Positions 1 through 8,210 are shown, counted from the first letter of the stretch. The stretch: 36,464 bases of DNA from Chloroflexota bacterium (GCA_003158675.1 PMKN01000075.1:1-36464); one strand, 5' to 3'. The notes: generated from the sequence alone by a model not told the origin. Numbers and translations are program-made.

Positions 1-2
1 AC

Positions 3-1922
3 GGCTCGGGCGATCCCGGCTATGGATACTCGATCACGAGCGGCTCGCTTGTCGGAGGCGATTGATTCGGCGGCGGCCTCAGTCGCGCGGCCGGCGAGAA
101 CGTCGGCGGCTACACGATCAACCAGGGCAGCCTCTCGCTGAGCGGCAACTACAGCCTGAGCTTCGTCTTCGCCACCTTCTTTATCACCCCCGCCACGCCG
201 ACCCTCGCCTTCACGAGCGCCGCACCGGGCGCCGCCCTCGTCGGCGGCGCGGTCTACATCGTGAGCGCCTCCTCCACTTCTCCGGAGGGGATCGCCTTCT
301 GGATCGACGACACGGCCGCCTCGGTATGCTCGATTTCGGGCAGCACCGTCAGCTTCATCGGCGTCGGCACCTGCACGGTCGATGCCTACCAGTGGAGCGA
401 CCTCAACTGGAACGCGGCCCTGGCCCAACAGTCTTTCGGGGTCGCTTTGGGCATGGCCGTTCCCGGGAAGCCCACCGGGGTCACCGGCGTCGGGTTCGAC
501 TCGGCGGCGGTCGTCAGCTGGTCGGCGCCGGCAGACGACGGCAATAGCGCGATCACCGGCTACCACGTCTCCAACACTTCCGGCGGACCGGGCTGCGACA
601 CCTCCGGCCTCAGCTGCACGGTGACCGGCCTCACGAACCACACTTCCTACCAGTTCACCGTGACGGCTATCAACGGCGTTGGATGGGGTGAGCCCTCCAA
701 CGTCTCCGCCGGCGTCCTGCCGAGGATCGGCGCGTCCTTCGTGCCGCTCACGCCGAACCGCGTCCTCGACACCTCCGCGCACGTCGGACTGGCCAGTCCG
801 CTGACTCACCATCATGCCGTGACTTTCGGCGTGACCAACCAGGTGCCCGGAGACTCGAGCAAGAACGTGCCCTCGACTGCCACCGCGGTAACCGGCGTTC
901 TCACGGTGTGGGGTTCGACGGCGCTTGGGTATCTCGCCCTGACGCCGACCCCAACTGACTTCCCGATCACCAGCACGCTCAACTTCCCGTCCGGCGACGC
1001 CAGGTCCACCGGCGTCACGGTGCCTCTGAGCTCATCGGGAACGCTGAGTCTGACGTACGTCGGAACAGCCGGCAGGACGGCCGAAGCCAGCCTCGACATC
1101 ACCGGCTTCTTCCTGGAGGGCTCGTCGGGCGCGACGTACTTCGCCCTGACACCGAACCGGATCCTCGACTCTCGGACCGCGACCGGCAACATGTCGGGCG
1201 GGCTGACCGCCGGCGCGCACCGCACCTTCCAGGTGACAGGGCGCTCGCCCTCCGACTCGTCCCTGAACGTGCCATCGTCCGCTGTCGCCGTAACCGGCGT
1301 GCTGACGGTCACGAATCAGAACAAGGCGGGATTCCTGGCTCTTGGCCCCGATCCGCTTGACGCTCCGATCACCACGTCCCTGTTCTTCCCTGTTGGCGAC
1401 AACCGCGCCACCGGCCTAACGGTCAAGCTCGGCGCAGGCGGCACCCTGTCCGTCGTATACGTCGCTGCCGCCGGCGCGAAGACGAATGTCATCTTCGACG
1501 TCACCGGCTTCTTCATTCCCGGATCGGCCGGCGCGATGTACGTGCCCGTGGCTCCCAACCGGATCCTCGACACGCGCTCCAAGCTCGGCCTGCCCGGGTC
1601 GCTCAGGGCGCGCGTCGGCGTCGCCTTCACCGTTACCGGGCGCGTGCCAGGCGACTCGACGAAGAACATCCCGGGCTCGGCCGTGGCGGTCACGGGCATC
1701 CTGACGGTCACGAATCAGACGGCGCTCGGCTATCTCGCCCTGACCAAGACCGCTTCCAACACCCCGAGCACATCGACGCTGAACTTCCCCAAGGGTGACA
1801 ACCGGGCCACCGGGGTCACTGTGCCGCTGGGTCCGGGCGGGATCCAGGGCATCATCTACTGGGCCACGCCGAATATGGTCAGCGGCGCCATCTTCGACGT
1901 CAGCGGCTACTTCGTGAACTGA
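3..1922 (+). CDS. Secreted modular MBG/Ig-like/FN3 repeat protein, 5'-truncated, with an in-frame stop
   Basis: The reading frame is open from the left edge except for a TGA at 63-65. Before and after that codon the translation reads as one MBG-type domain (GSLVGGD, stop, FGGGLSRAAGENVGGYTI), so the homologous coding region starts left of the window. The track's GTG start at 261 is therefore probably artificial. Order of domains: MBG remnant, an Ig-like segment with VCSISGSTVSFIGVGTC, a fibronectin type III domain (about 460-720), then three 134-residue repeats, each with PNR(V/I)LD, VTG(V/I)LTV and (I/V)(T/S)GFF/GYF signatures. There is no membrane anchor at the C-terminus. Modular proteins of this kind are normally exported surface or secreted proteins; the ligand is unknown. 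TGA serves as the stop of other genes here, so recoding is unlikely. The break is either a real nonsense mutation or a sequencing error. Confidence 0.75.
63..65 (+). other. In-frame TGA interrupting the MBG domain
   Basis: Codons GAT-TGA-TTC lie where MBG domains usually read GD-S-F. A single C-to-G change (TCA to TGA) would explain it. The frame is preserved on both sides, so this is a substitution rather than a frameshift. Confidence 0.7.
738..1919 (+). repeat. Three tandem 402-nt coding repeats
   Basis: Repeat units begin at about 738 (FVPLTPNRVLD), 1140 (FALTPNRILD) and 1542 (VPVAPNRILD). The spacing is exactly 402 nt (134 residues) each time, and the last unit is slightly short. All contain a conserved (N/S)VPS or NIPG motif before AVTG and a 'GD(N/A)R(A/S)TG' motif. 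The units are diverged at DNA level, which points to old duplications rather than recent slippage. Confidence 0.85.
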
Positions 1923-1945
1923 GCCGCCTGTACCGCGAACGCTCG

Positions 1946-1970
1946 AAGGCCCCGGCTCTGCCGGGGCCTT
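1946..1970. terminator. Bidirectional hairpin between convergent genes
   Basis: A perfect 10-bp stem (AAGGCCCCGG / CCGGGGCCTT) with a 5-nt loop sits in the 65-bp gap between the adhesin-like gene and the convergent oxidoreductase gene. The AA/TT ends give a short U run in both directions. This is the expected place for a shared terminator. Confidence 0.8.
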
Positions 1971-1987
1971 CCACGTAGCGGCCAGGG

Positions 1988-2977
1988 TCAGGCGGTCAGC
2001 CGGGGCAGAACGTCGCGTCCGAAGGTGTCGATCCAGGCGGCCTGGTTGCGGCCCACGTTGTGCAGGTAGATCTCGTCGAACCCGAGGTCGATGAACTTCT
2101 GGATCTCGCGGCGATGGACCTCCGGGTCGGCCGACATCAGCATTCGGCCGGCGAAGTCTTCGGGTCTCACGAGCGCCGCCATCTGCTCGAAGTCCTTCGG
2201 CGAGCGGACGTCCTGCTTGGGGAACCGCATTCCGCCGTTGGGCCATTCGGTCACGGCGTTCGCCACGGCCTCGGCGTCCGTCTCGGCCCAGGAGAGGTGG
2301 AGCTGCAGAATCTTCGGCATCGTGGCCGGGTCCTTGCCGGCGTCGCGCGCGCCTTCGGCGAACTTCGCGAAGATGCCATCGATCTTCTCTTCAGGCGCAC
2401 CGACGGTGATGATGCCGTCCGCGAACTGCCCGGTCCGCTTGGCGGTGATGGGACCCGCCGTGGCCACGTAGATGGGCGGCGCTTTCTCCGGCAGCGTCCA
2501 GAGGCGGAGCGTCTCCATCTTGAAGAAGCGGCCGTCGTGCTTGACTTCCTTGCCGCTGAAGAGCTTGGAAACGATTTCGATCGCCTCGAACATGCGGTTG
2601 ATGCGCTCGGGAGCCTCGGGCCAGTAGCCCGCCACGATGTGCTCATTGAGGGCTTCGCCCGAGCCAAGGCCCAGCCAGGTACGCCCCGGATACATCACCT
2701 CCAGGGTCGCCGCGGCCTGGGCGACGATGGCCGGGTGCATTCGAAACGACGGGCACGTGACCCCCGGCCCAAGGTTGCCCTTCGTTCGGGCGCCGGCGAC
2801 CGCCAGGACCTCCCACACGAACGAGGCCTGACCCTGGCGCGGCACCCACGGCTGGAGGTGGTCTGCGGCCATGACGCCGGAGAAGCCGGCCGAATCGGCG
2901 CGGGAACACAGATCCAGGATCTCGACAGGGCCGAATTGCTCGAGCATTGCCGCGTAGCCGATCTTCGCCTGAGCCAT
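1988..2977 (-). CDS. F420-dependent LLM-class oxidoreductase, glucose-6-phosphate dehydrogenase (FGD)-like
   Basis: A 329-residue TIM-barrel protein of the luciferase-like monooxygenase class, close in layout to F420-dependent glucose-6-phosphate dehydrogenase (336 residues in mycobacteria). Compared from memory with mycobacterial FGD, the catalytic-site residues are in register: Glu13, His40 and Trp44 (DHLQPW) and the Glu of GSGEALNE (about 108). A Lys in GPITAK, one in FPKQD and an Arg in FAGRM lie where FGD binds the sugar phosphate. The family uses the deazaflavin F420 and is cytoplasmic. The ATG start has a GAGGAG ribosome site about 7 nt upstream. A related F420-dependent dehydrogenase with another substrate remains possible; no F420 biosynthesis gene is in the window. 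Confidence 0.88.
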   Translation of the reverse strand: MAQAKIGYAAMLEQFGPVEILDLCSRADSAGFSGVMAADHLQPWVPRQGQASFVWEVLAVAGARTKGNLGPGVTCPSFRMHPAIVAQAAATLEVMYPGRTWLGLGSGEALNEHIVAGYWPEAPERINRMFEAIEIVSKLFSGKEVKHDGRFFKMETLRLWTLPEKAPPIYVATAGPITAKRTGQFADGIITVGAPEEKIDGIFAKFAEGARDAGKDPATMPKILQLHLSWAETDAEAVANAVTEWPNGGMRFPKQDVRSPKDFEQMAALVRPEDFAGRMLMSADPEVHRREIQKFIDLGFDEIYLHNVGRNQAAWIDTFGRDVLPRLTA

Positions 2978-3007
2978 CTCGTCTCCTCGGTACGACCAGG
3001 CTTCAGC

Positions 3008-4168
3008 TTACTGGCGAGAGGCGATCCTCGTGGGGACCGCGCTGTCCCAACCGGCTGTCGAAATGACCAGCGTCAGATCCTCGATGTCTCGAATGTGGCG
3101 AGGCTGCATTGGCACGCAGGCCGACCGGCCGAGCAGATAGCCCTGCCCAAAGTCGACCTCGCGGTCCTGGAGCGCCCTCAAGTCGCGGCGGGTCTCGATT
3201 CCCTCAGCCACGACCTGTGCGCCGATGCGGCGGCTGAACGAGACGAAGGCTTCGACCAGCGCCTTCTTGGCCTCGGCGTCCTTGTTGCCGATGCCCGAGA
3301 CGATCTCGCGGTCGATCTTGATGATCGATGGCTCGAGGGCGGCGATGACGGTGAAGCTGGCGTAACCGGCGCCGGCATCGTCGACCGCAAACCCGAAGCC
3401 GAGGCGGCGGAGGGCCTTGACTTGCTTCTTGAGGCGCGGCACGTCGAGGATCGCCTGCTGCTCGGTGCACTCGACGATGATCTGCTGGGGCGACAGTCCC
3501 ACGGCTCGGACGCGGGCCAGGAACTCCTCGGCCACGAACGACGGCGACAGCAGGCTCGTGGGCAGCAGGTTGACCCCGTAGCGCGATCGCCTTCCGGCCG
3601 GCCCCGGTTCCACGACCTCGGCGATGCGAGCGAGCGTGGCGTCGATGATGAAGGAGTCGAATTCCACCGGCCGATTGGCCTTGAGGGCCGCGGCCACGAT
3701 GTCGGTGATCGTGCGTGAGCCCATCCCTGGGCTAAGGCGGAAGAGACATTCCCACTCTTCGGCCCTGAGGGTTTCCAGATCCACTATGGGCTGGAATTCA
3801 ACGTGGTGTTCGTGGCACGCGAAGAATAGGGATAGCACCTTGGCGCCGGCTATCTCCGGTGTCTCGCCCATTCCGATGCGATCGCCCAGGCCGGAGATCT
3901 GGACAGCGTGGCCGAGAGCTATGACGTACCGTTCTGCTACGGGCTGGGCGGGATCGACTTCCGCCAGCCCCCACGCCGTTTCACCGGATAGACGCTGTAC
4001 GAGGTCCTCGGTCAGCTCGGTGGCGCCGGCTATGAAGCACCAGCCTGAGTCGGCCAATTCGATCACGCGCGCATGCGGAAGATGCTGTGCCAGCTGTCCC
4101 ACCAGCCGACCGTCGCGAGTCCACAGCAGTCTTTCCTGTGCCCCCTGCGAAGTCCTGACGAAACGCAC
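3008..4168 (-). CDS. EAL-domain cyclic-di-GMP phosphodiesterase with uncharacterised N-terminus
   Basis: The C-terminal ~250 residues form an EAL domain. The signature is FQPIVDLETL followed by EWECLFR, i.e. ECL in place of EAL. The metal and catalytic positions look kept: Asn in GVNLLP, Glu in VECTE, the DD of VDDAGAGY, Lys in IKIDRE, Glu in VAEGIET and Gln in GQGYLLGR. Hydrolysis of c-di-GMP is therefore plausible. The N-terminal ~130 residues match no domain I recognise; they lack membrane segments and may be sensory. The track starts at GTG 4207 without a ribosome site. GTG 4168 has GAGG at a good distance and is preferred (386 aa). It stands alone behind a long intergenic region, 30 bp from the downstream oxidoreductase gene, so the two may be cotranscribed. 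Confidence 0.85.
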   Translation of the reverse strand: MRFVRTSQGAQERLLWTRDGRLVGQLAQHLPHARVIELADSGWCFIAGATELTEDLVQRLSGETAWGLAEVDPAQPVAERYVIALGHAVQISGLGDRIGMGETPEIAGAKVLSLFFACHEHHVEFQPIVDLETLRAEEWECLFRLSPGMGSRTITDIVAAALKANRPVEFDSFIIDATLARIAEVVEPGPAGRRSRYGVNLLPTSLLSPSFVAEEFLARVRAVGLSPQQIIVECTEQQAILDVPRLKKQVKALRRLGFGFAVDDAGAGYASFTVIAALEPSIIKIDREIVSGIGNKDAEAKKALVEAFVSFSRRIGAQVVAEGIETRRDLRALQDREVDFGQGYLLGRSACVPMQPRHIRDIEDLTLVISTAGWDSAVPTRIASRQ

Positions 4169-4399
4169 GCTGGTTCCTCGGCTCCCTGAGACCCTCGCGG
4201 CGGGCACCTTGACCGGGAGACAGATCCGGCCGAACGAGGGTCAGGAGTGTCTCTTCCTCGCTTTGCCTTGAGCCAGTCCTAACATCTAGGGGTCCAAACC
4301 ACCCGGATGATATCGGTACCATACGCCGGATCGCGGCGTTCGGATAGTGCGCTCGTGCATAAGTACTAGGGGTTCTCCACACTCCGTCCACACCTAACC

Positions 4400-4424
4400 G
4401 CTCGTATGCACCCTAGATACGAGC
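4400..4424. promoter_or_regulatory. Inverted repeat, candidate operator
   Basis: Perfect 8-bp arms GCTCGTAT and ATACGAGC flank a 9-nt centre, and TAACCG occurs directly after or before each arm (4395-4400, 4425-4430). The centre-to-centre distance of about 17 bp suits a dimeric regulator. Which divergent gene it serves is not known. Confidence 0.4.
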
Positions 4425-4571
4425 TAACCGCCCATGCGACAGCTCGGATGTCGTTGTCTGGAGTCGACAGACCGGTGGATGTCAATACGCCACCTTATCG
4501 AGTAGGGAGCCTTCGGGGTCGCCCGGGCGTGAACCGGCGGACCAGAGAGGGCGGGTAGACTCGATGGCGAA

Positions 4572-4595
4572 GGGAGGGGGCGCCGCCCCCTTCTT
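4572..4595. other. GC-rich hairpin upstream of nucleoside phosphorylase
   Basis: GGGGGC / GCCCCC arms with a 3-nt loop, extended by A-T, G-T and G-C pairs and followed by TTCTTC. On the plus strand it resembles an attenuator or terminator about 110 bp before the phosphorylase start. No plus-strand gene lies directly upstream for it to end. Confidence 0.35.
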
Positions 4596-4703
4596 CGGGC
4601 GAGCTGGACCTTAGCCCCGTAGAATCGAGTCAGCGCAGCTCCGGGGCTCGCCGGCCCCTCGACCGTCACTCCCGAACCAAACCAAGCCGAGCTGGAGTCG
4701 CCA

Positions 4704-5450
4704 ATGCCTCGGATCCATCTCCGCGCCGAGCCGGAGGACTATTCCCCCCTCGTGCTTCTTCCGGGAGACCCCAACCGCGCCACCTGGATCGCGGAGAAGT
4801 TCGACGGGGGCATCGTGGCCGCGCGTCAGGTCACTTCCCATCGCGGCCTGCTCGGGTACACGGGGACCTACCAGGGCGTCCCAGTCAGCGTGCAGACGAC
4901 CGGCATGGGCGCGCCGAGCATGTCGATCGTGGCCGAGGAGTTGCTCCGTATGGGAGCGCGACGCCTCGTTCGAGTCGGCACGTGCGGCGGGATCGGGCCC
5001 GGCATCGAGACAGGCGAAATCGTGATCGCGTCCGCGGCGGCTCCGGTCGACGGGGCCACGCGAACCTATCTTCATGGCGAGCCCTATGCGCCCACGGCCG
5101 ACTTCGGCCTCGTTCGGGCGCTCGTCGACGCTGCCGCGCGCCGCGACACGAAGACGCACGTTGGCCAGGTGGCAACGGTGGATCTCTTCTACAACCCCGA
5201 CCCGGACTATGTCACCAGGTGGCGCAGCCGTGGCATCCTGGCCTTCGAGATGGAGACCTCTGTCCTCTATTACCTGGCGGCGCGGGCAAGGGCGGCCGGC
5301 GCGGATGTCGCGGCGGCCTCGATCCTGACCGTCAGCGATGTCCTATCGGAGGAGGTCACCTCGGACGAGTCGTACCTGCCGCCCGATGAACTCAAACGCT
5401 GCGTCGAGCGAACGATCGATATCGCCCTCGAAGCCGGGACCGCGGGCTGA
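4704..5450 (+). CDS. Purine/uridine nucleoside phosphorylase (NP-I family, DeoD-like)
   Basis: 248 residues, the usual size of the hexameric NP-I nucleoside phosphorylases. These enzymes split ribonucleosides or deoxyribonucleosides with phosphate to give free base and (deoxy)ribose-1-phosphate. Seen motifs: phosphate-binding LLPGDPNRA near residue 20, RVGTCGGIGPGI near 90, the ribose-binding EMETSVLYYLA in the last third and TVSDVL, whose Asp corresponds to the catalytic Asp204 of E. coli DeoD. The pattern favours a purine or broad-specificity enzyme, but uridine phosphorylase cannot be excluded. A GCTGGAG ribosome site precedes the ATG. The TGA overlaps the ATG of the inositol-phosphatase gene (TGATG), so the two are translationally coupled. 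Confidence 0.85.
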   Translation: MPRIHLRAEPEDYSPLVLLPGDPNRATWIAEKFDGGIVAARQVTSHRGLLGYTGTYQGVPVSVQTTGMGAPSMSIVAEELLRMGARRLVRVGTCGGIGPGIETGEIVIASAAAPVDGATRTYLHGEPYAPTADFGLVRALVDAAARRDTKTHVGQVATVDLFYNPDPDYVTRWRSRGILAFEMETSVLYYLAARARAAGADVAAASILTVSDVLSEEVTSDESYLPPDELKRCVERTIDIALEAGTAG

Positions 5451-6289
5451 TGTCGATCAGCTCTGTGCCGTCTCGGATGGATCCGCGCAAGCTCGGCACG
5501 TCGGCGGCCTTCGGGCCGGAACTCCAGCTGGCGATCCGGCTGGCCCACGAGGCGGGTTCGATTCAGATGGAGCGCTACGAACGCCTGGAGAAGATCGAGG
5601 CCAAGGGACCGCGCGACGTGGTGACCGAGGTGGACCACTTGTGCGAGGCGCTGGTTATGAAGGCCGTCCGAGAGCGCTACCCCGACGATGCCTTCTATGC
5701 GGAAGAGATCGGTGAGGTTCCTGCGGGGAGTCAGACGAATTCCGGGAGGACGTGGATCGTCGATCCACTTGATGGCACGATCAATTACGCGAACGGGATT
5801 CCGTTCTTCTGTATCTCGATCGCCCTCGTGGCCGATGGCAGGCCCGTGGCGGGTGTCGTGTACGACCCGTCTCGGGACGAGACTTTCGCCGGAGCGATCG
5901 ACGGGCCGGCGCTGCGCAACGGCCAACCGATCCGCGTCGGCAGCAAGGAGCTGCTCGCGGACCTGGTTGCGACCCTGGCGGTCGGTGGCAGGGGCATGGT
6001 TCGAAAGCGCCGCAACGTGCTGAAGAGCGTGCGAGCGAATCGCTCCATGGGTTCGGCTGCGCTGACCCTCGCCTACGTGGCCTGCGGCCGTTTCGACGTC
6101 TACGCTCAGAGCGCTGGACTCTCCGCATGGGACGTGGCTGCCGCCGGGTTGATCGCAGAGCGGGCGGGCGCGACCGTCACCAGCCTGGAAGGCGGTCCTT
6201 GGTTCGATCTTTCGCGGCCTGCCAAGAAATGGTCATGTCTGGCTGCGGCTCCCGGCCACCACGCCGCGATACTCGAGATGCTCGGCTGA
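5450..6289 (+). CDS. Inositol monophosphatase family protein (SuhB-like)
   Basis: 279 residues of the lithium-sensitive, Mg-dependent phosphatase family. Metal-binding motifs are complete: EE near residue 85, WIVDPLDGTINY at 102-113, and WDVAAAGLIAERAGA with the metal-binding Asp near 228. KGPRDVVTEVD is the usual upstream motif. Substrates in the family include inositol-1-phosphate, histidinol phosphate, fructose-1,6-bisphosphate and PAP. The sequence alone does not decide between them. It overlaps the nucleoside phosphorylase by one base, which may hint at a sugar- or nucleotide-phosphate role. It is the last gene of that pair and converges with the exonuclease gene 35 bp on. Confidence 0.9.
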   Translation: MSISSVPSRMDPRKLGTSAAFGPELQLAIRLAHEAGSIQMERYERLEKIEAKGPRDVVTEVDHLCEALVMKAVRERYPDDAFYAEEIGEVPAGSQTNSGRTWIVDPLDGTINYANGIPFFCISIALVADGRPVAGVVYDPSRDETFAGAIDGPALRNGQPIRVGSKELLADLVATLAVGGRGMVRKRRNVLKSVRANRSMGSAALTLAYVACGRFDVYAQSAGLSAWDVAAAGLIAERAGATVTSLEGGPWFDLSRPAKKWSCLAAAPGHHAAILEMLG

Positions 6290-6324
6290 GGCGAGGCTGC
6301 CCGGCCGGCGGGAACACTCAGGAG

Positions 6325-7206
6325 TCAGTCCTGCCAGAGGTGCGGCCGCTCGGCCAGGCCGCGGGCTCCGAGATCGTCGCACAGGGCGAGGAATTGTCCC
6401 CGTCGCGCGCCGCGCCAGCGCAGCTCCTCGGGATCCGCCTGGGGCAGGGGCACGTCCGTGCGGAGCGTGGCCAACCGGCGGTACAGCAAAGCCTCATCCC
6501 AGCCCGCTCGCAGAACCGAGTTCAACGCCGCCGCCGAACGAACGTCAACGTGCCAGTCGCCCACGGCCGCCGGAATGGCCTCGAGGTGGCCGAAGCGTGC
6601 CAGCACGGCGGCAGCGGATCGCGCGCCCCAGCCGGCCAGGCCCGGGAAACCGTCCGCGGCATCGCCGACGAGAGCGAGGTAGTCCGGGATGGATTCGGGC
6701 GAGACGCCCCACTTTTCCCGAACCCCGGCCGCGTCGAAGGTCCTGTCGCGCCGCCGGTCGCGCAGGACCACGCGGTCACCGCGGACGCATTGGGCGAGAT
6801 CCTTGTCCGGCGTGCAGATCCAGATCCTACCTACGTCGGGCCGGTCGCCCCAGAGAGAGGCGGCGGTCGCAAGGGCGTCGTCGGCCTCGAACTCGGTCTC
6901 CGGCCAGACCACGACTCCGAGCGCCGCCATGGCCCGCTCCGCCAGTGGGAACTGGTCGAGCAGTTCGCGAGGAACGCCGGCCTCGGTCTTGTAGCCCGCG
7001 TACAACCGGTTCCGGAACGAGCGGATGACATGGTCCGTGGCGCAGCCGACATGCGTGGCGCCTTCGTCGCGCAGGAGCGCAAGCAACGTGTAGAGGAGTC
7101 CCGTGACCGCCCCGACGTCGCGCCCGTCCGGGGCCCTCACCGGCGGCCGAGGGCTGTAGTGGGCGCGGAACAGCTCGTATGTCGCGTCGACCAGATGCAG
7201 CTCCAC
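6325..7206 (-). CDS. Stand-alone 5'-3' exonuclease (FEN / Pol I N-terminal domain-like)
   Basis: 293 residues resembling the N-terminal nuclease domain of DNA polymerase I without a polymerase. Metal-binding acidic motifs are present: LVDATYELFRAHY (Asp7), EFEADDALAT, TPDKDLAQCV and LVGDAADGFPGLAGWG. The last is the helix-hairpin-helix equivalent of GDxxDNIPGxxGxG, with Gly-Phe in place of Asn-Ile. FRNRLYAGYK matches the substrate-contacting R..Y..YK segment. The expected role is removal of 5' flaps or RNA primers on DNA. The start is GTG at 7206. A GAGG ribosome site overlaps the nicotinamidase stop codon, giving a coupled two-gene operon. Confidence 0.88.
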   Translation of the reverse strand: MELHLVDATYELFRAHYSPRPPVRAPDGRDVGAVTGLLYTLLALLRDEGATHVGCATDHVIRSFRNRLYAGYKTEAGVPRELLDQFPLAERAMAALGVVVWPETEFEADDALATAASLWGDRPDVGRIWICTPDKDLAQCVRGDRVVLRDRRRDRTFDAAGVREKWGVSPESIPDYLALVGDAADGFPGLAGWGARSAAAVLARFGHLEAIPAAVGDWHVDVRSAAALNSVLRAGWDEALLYRRLATLRTDVPLPQADPEELRWRGARRGQFLALCDDLGARGLAERPHLWQD

Positions 7207-7213
7207 TGCAGCC

Positions 7214-7825
7214 TCAGCGCGCCGGGGCCGGGTCGGCGACCAGCGCCACGCCCGCGGCGGTCAGCTCGTCGAGAGCTCTGGCGCCGTCGCCTTCTGCCAA
7301 ATCGACCGCCCGGATCGCGTCGATCAAGACCGCCGTCTCGTAGCCCAGGCGGACTCCGTCGAGAGCCGTGGCCTTGACGCAGTAGTCGGTTGCGAGGCCG
7401 CACACCACGATCCGGGTCGTCCCACCGCACGCCAGCAACGGGTCCAGCTCAGTGGAGATGGTGTGACCCTCGGCATCGCGCATGGAGAAGCCCGAGTAGC
7501 CGTCCTCGCCGTGGGTGCCCTTGCGCACCAGCGGCCCGCGCACCTCGAGTTCGGGGTGGAGCTGCGAGCCCCACGTATCCGCCACGCAGTGGACCGGCCA
7601 AATGCCGCCGTCGGCGGCGAAATGGGGTGTATGAGCGGGATGCCAGTCCTGGGTGTACACGATCGAGGCGCCGGCATCGAGTGCGCGCTGGATTTCGGCG
7701 TTCACGCGAGCGACGATCTCGAAGCCGCCCTTGACGTAGAGGCTTCCGTTCGGATCGGCGAAGTCGTTCTGGACATCAACGATCACGAGGCCGACGTCCT
7801 CGCAGTACCTGGTCCCGGGGTTCAC
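7214..7825 (-). CDS. pncA: Nicotinamidase / isochorismatase-family hydrolase (PncA-like)
   Basis: Converts nicotinamide to nicotinate for NAD salvage. The catalytic triad is visible: Asp in VIVDVQNDF, Lys in VRKGTHGEDGYSGF and Cys in GLATDYCVKATALDG. The metal site is DWHPAHTPHF plus the His of WPVHC, which separates true nicotinamidases from plain isochorismatases. The track begins at a TTG (7996) with 57 low-complexity Pro/Gly/Ala residues that do not belong to the fold. GTG 7825 gives VNPGTRYCEDVG before the first strand, with a weak GGGTGG ribosome site, and is preferred (203 aa). It is followed after 7 bp by the exonuclease gene. Confidence 0.87.
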   Translation of the reverse strand: MNPGTRYCEDVGLVIVDVQNDFADPNGSLYVKGGFEIVARVNAEIQRALDAGASIVYTQDWHPAHTPHFAADGGIWPVHCVADTWGSQLHPELEVRGPLVRKGTHGEDGYSGFSMRDAEGHTISTELDPLLACGGTTRIVVCGLATDYCVKATALDGVRLGYETAVLIDAIRAVDLAEGDGARALDELTAAGVALVADPAPAR

Positions 7826-8210
7826 GACTGGCCACCCGCCGCTTTTGGGGGCCCTCGGGTCGGCAGGCACCTTGGCTCCTCTCTGAGCGCCGCCCTGCGG
7901 GTTGTCGAGGCCGGGGCCCGCCAGGCGCGCTCTTTCAGCTTTGTACGCGATGTCCGGTCGCGGCGCAAGCGGTCGCTTAGGGTCGCCCGGCTGCAACGCG
8001 GCTGTAACGGGATAGCTTTCGGGCCGAACGCAATGTGAACGCGAACGAGGCTACGATCGCAGCAGTTGATCGGTCTTCAATCCTGCACTCTCCCATAGAG
8101 CTACGCCGGTGACGGGGCGTTCCTCTGTAGAAACAAGCGGCCTGGGTCCCCCTCCCCGGGCCGCTTGTCTCGTTGTGGGGCCGAAGCTGGCGCTGGCGCG
8201 GCTGGGCGAG
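7826..8210. other. Intergenic region between nicotinamidase and response regulator
   Basis: Both flanking genes are on the minus strand. The right part (8133-8168) holds a strong terminator for the regulator. The rest must contain the nicotinamidase promoter, but I could not pick convincing -35/-10 boxes. The N-terminal extension of the nicotinamidase ORF covers 7826-7996 and is judged non-coding. Confidence 0.5.
8133..8168 (-). terminator. Rho-independent terminator of the response regulator gene
   Basis: Two 14-nt arms (ACAAGCGGCCTGGG and CCCGGGCCGCTTGT) pair over their whole length with one G-T wobble around an 8-nt loop. Read on the minus strand the hairpin is followed by TTTCTAC, a T-rich tail. 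It lies 42 bp past the regulator stop codon. Confidence 0.85.

Larger units (their letters stand above)
4169..4703. other. Divergent intergenic region, about 535 bp
   Basis: No convincing gene. It separates the minus-strand EAL gene from the plus-strand nucleoside phosphorylase. It holds three copies of a CTAGGG element (4286-4291 and 4366-4371 forward, 4411-4416 reverse), the first and third extended to ATCTAGGG/CCCTAGAT. It also contains an 8-bp inverted repeat (4400-4424) and a GC-rich hairpin (4572-4595). It is less GC-rich than its flanks, consistent with promoters in both directions. Confidence 0.6.

Noticed and set aside
1416-2246. Minus-strand ORF (276 aa)
   Set aside because: Runs across the terminator and through both convergent genes out of frame.
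2060-3718. Long plus-strand ORF (552 aa)
   Set aside because: Antisense to the oxidoreductase and EAL genes; its product is Arg/Asp/His-rich with no family pattern, as expected from reverse reading of GC-rich genes.
6127-7377. Plus-strand ORF (416 aa)
   Set aside because: Antisense to the exonuclease and nicotinamidase genes, both with complete catalytic motifs.
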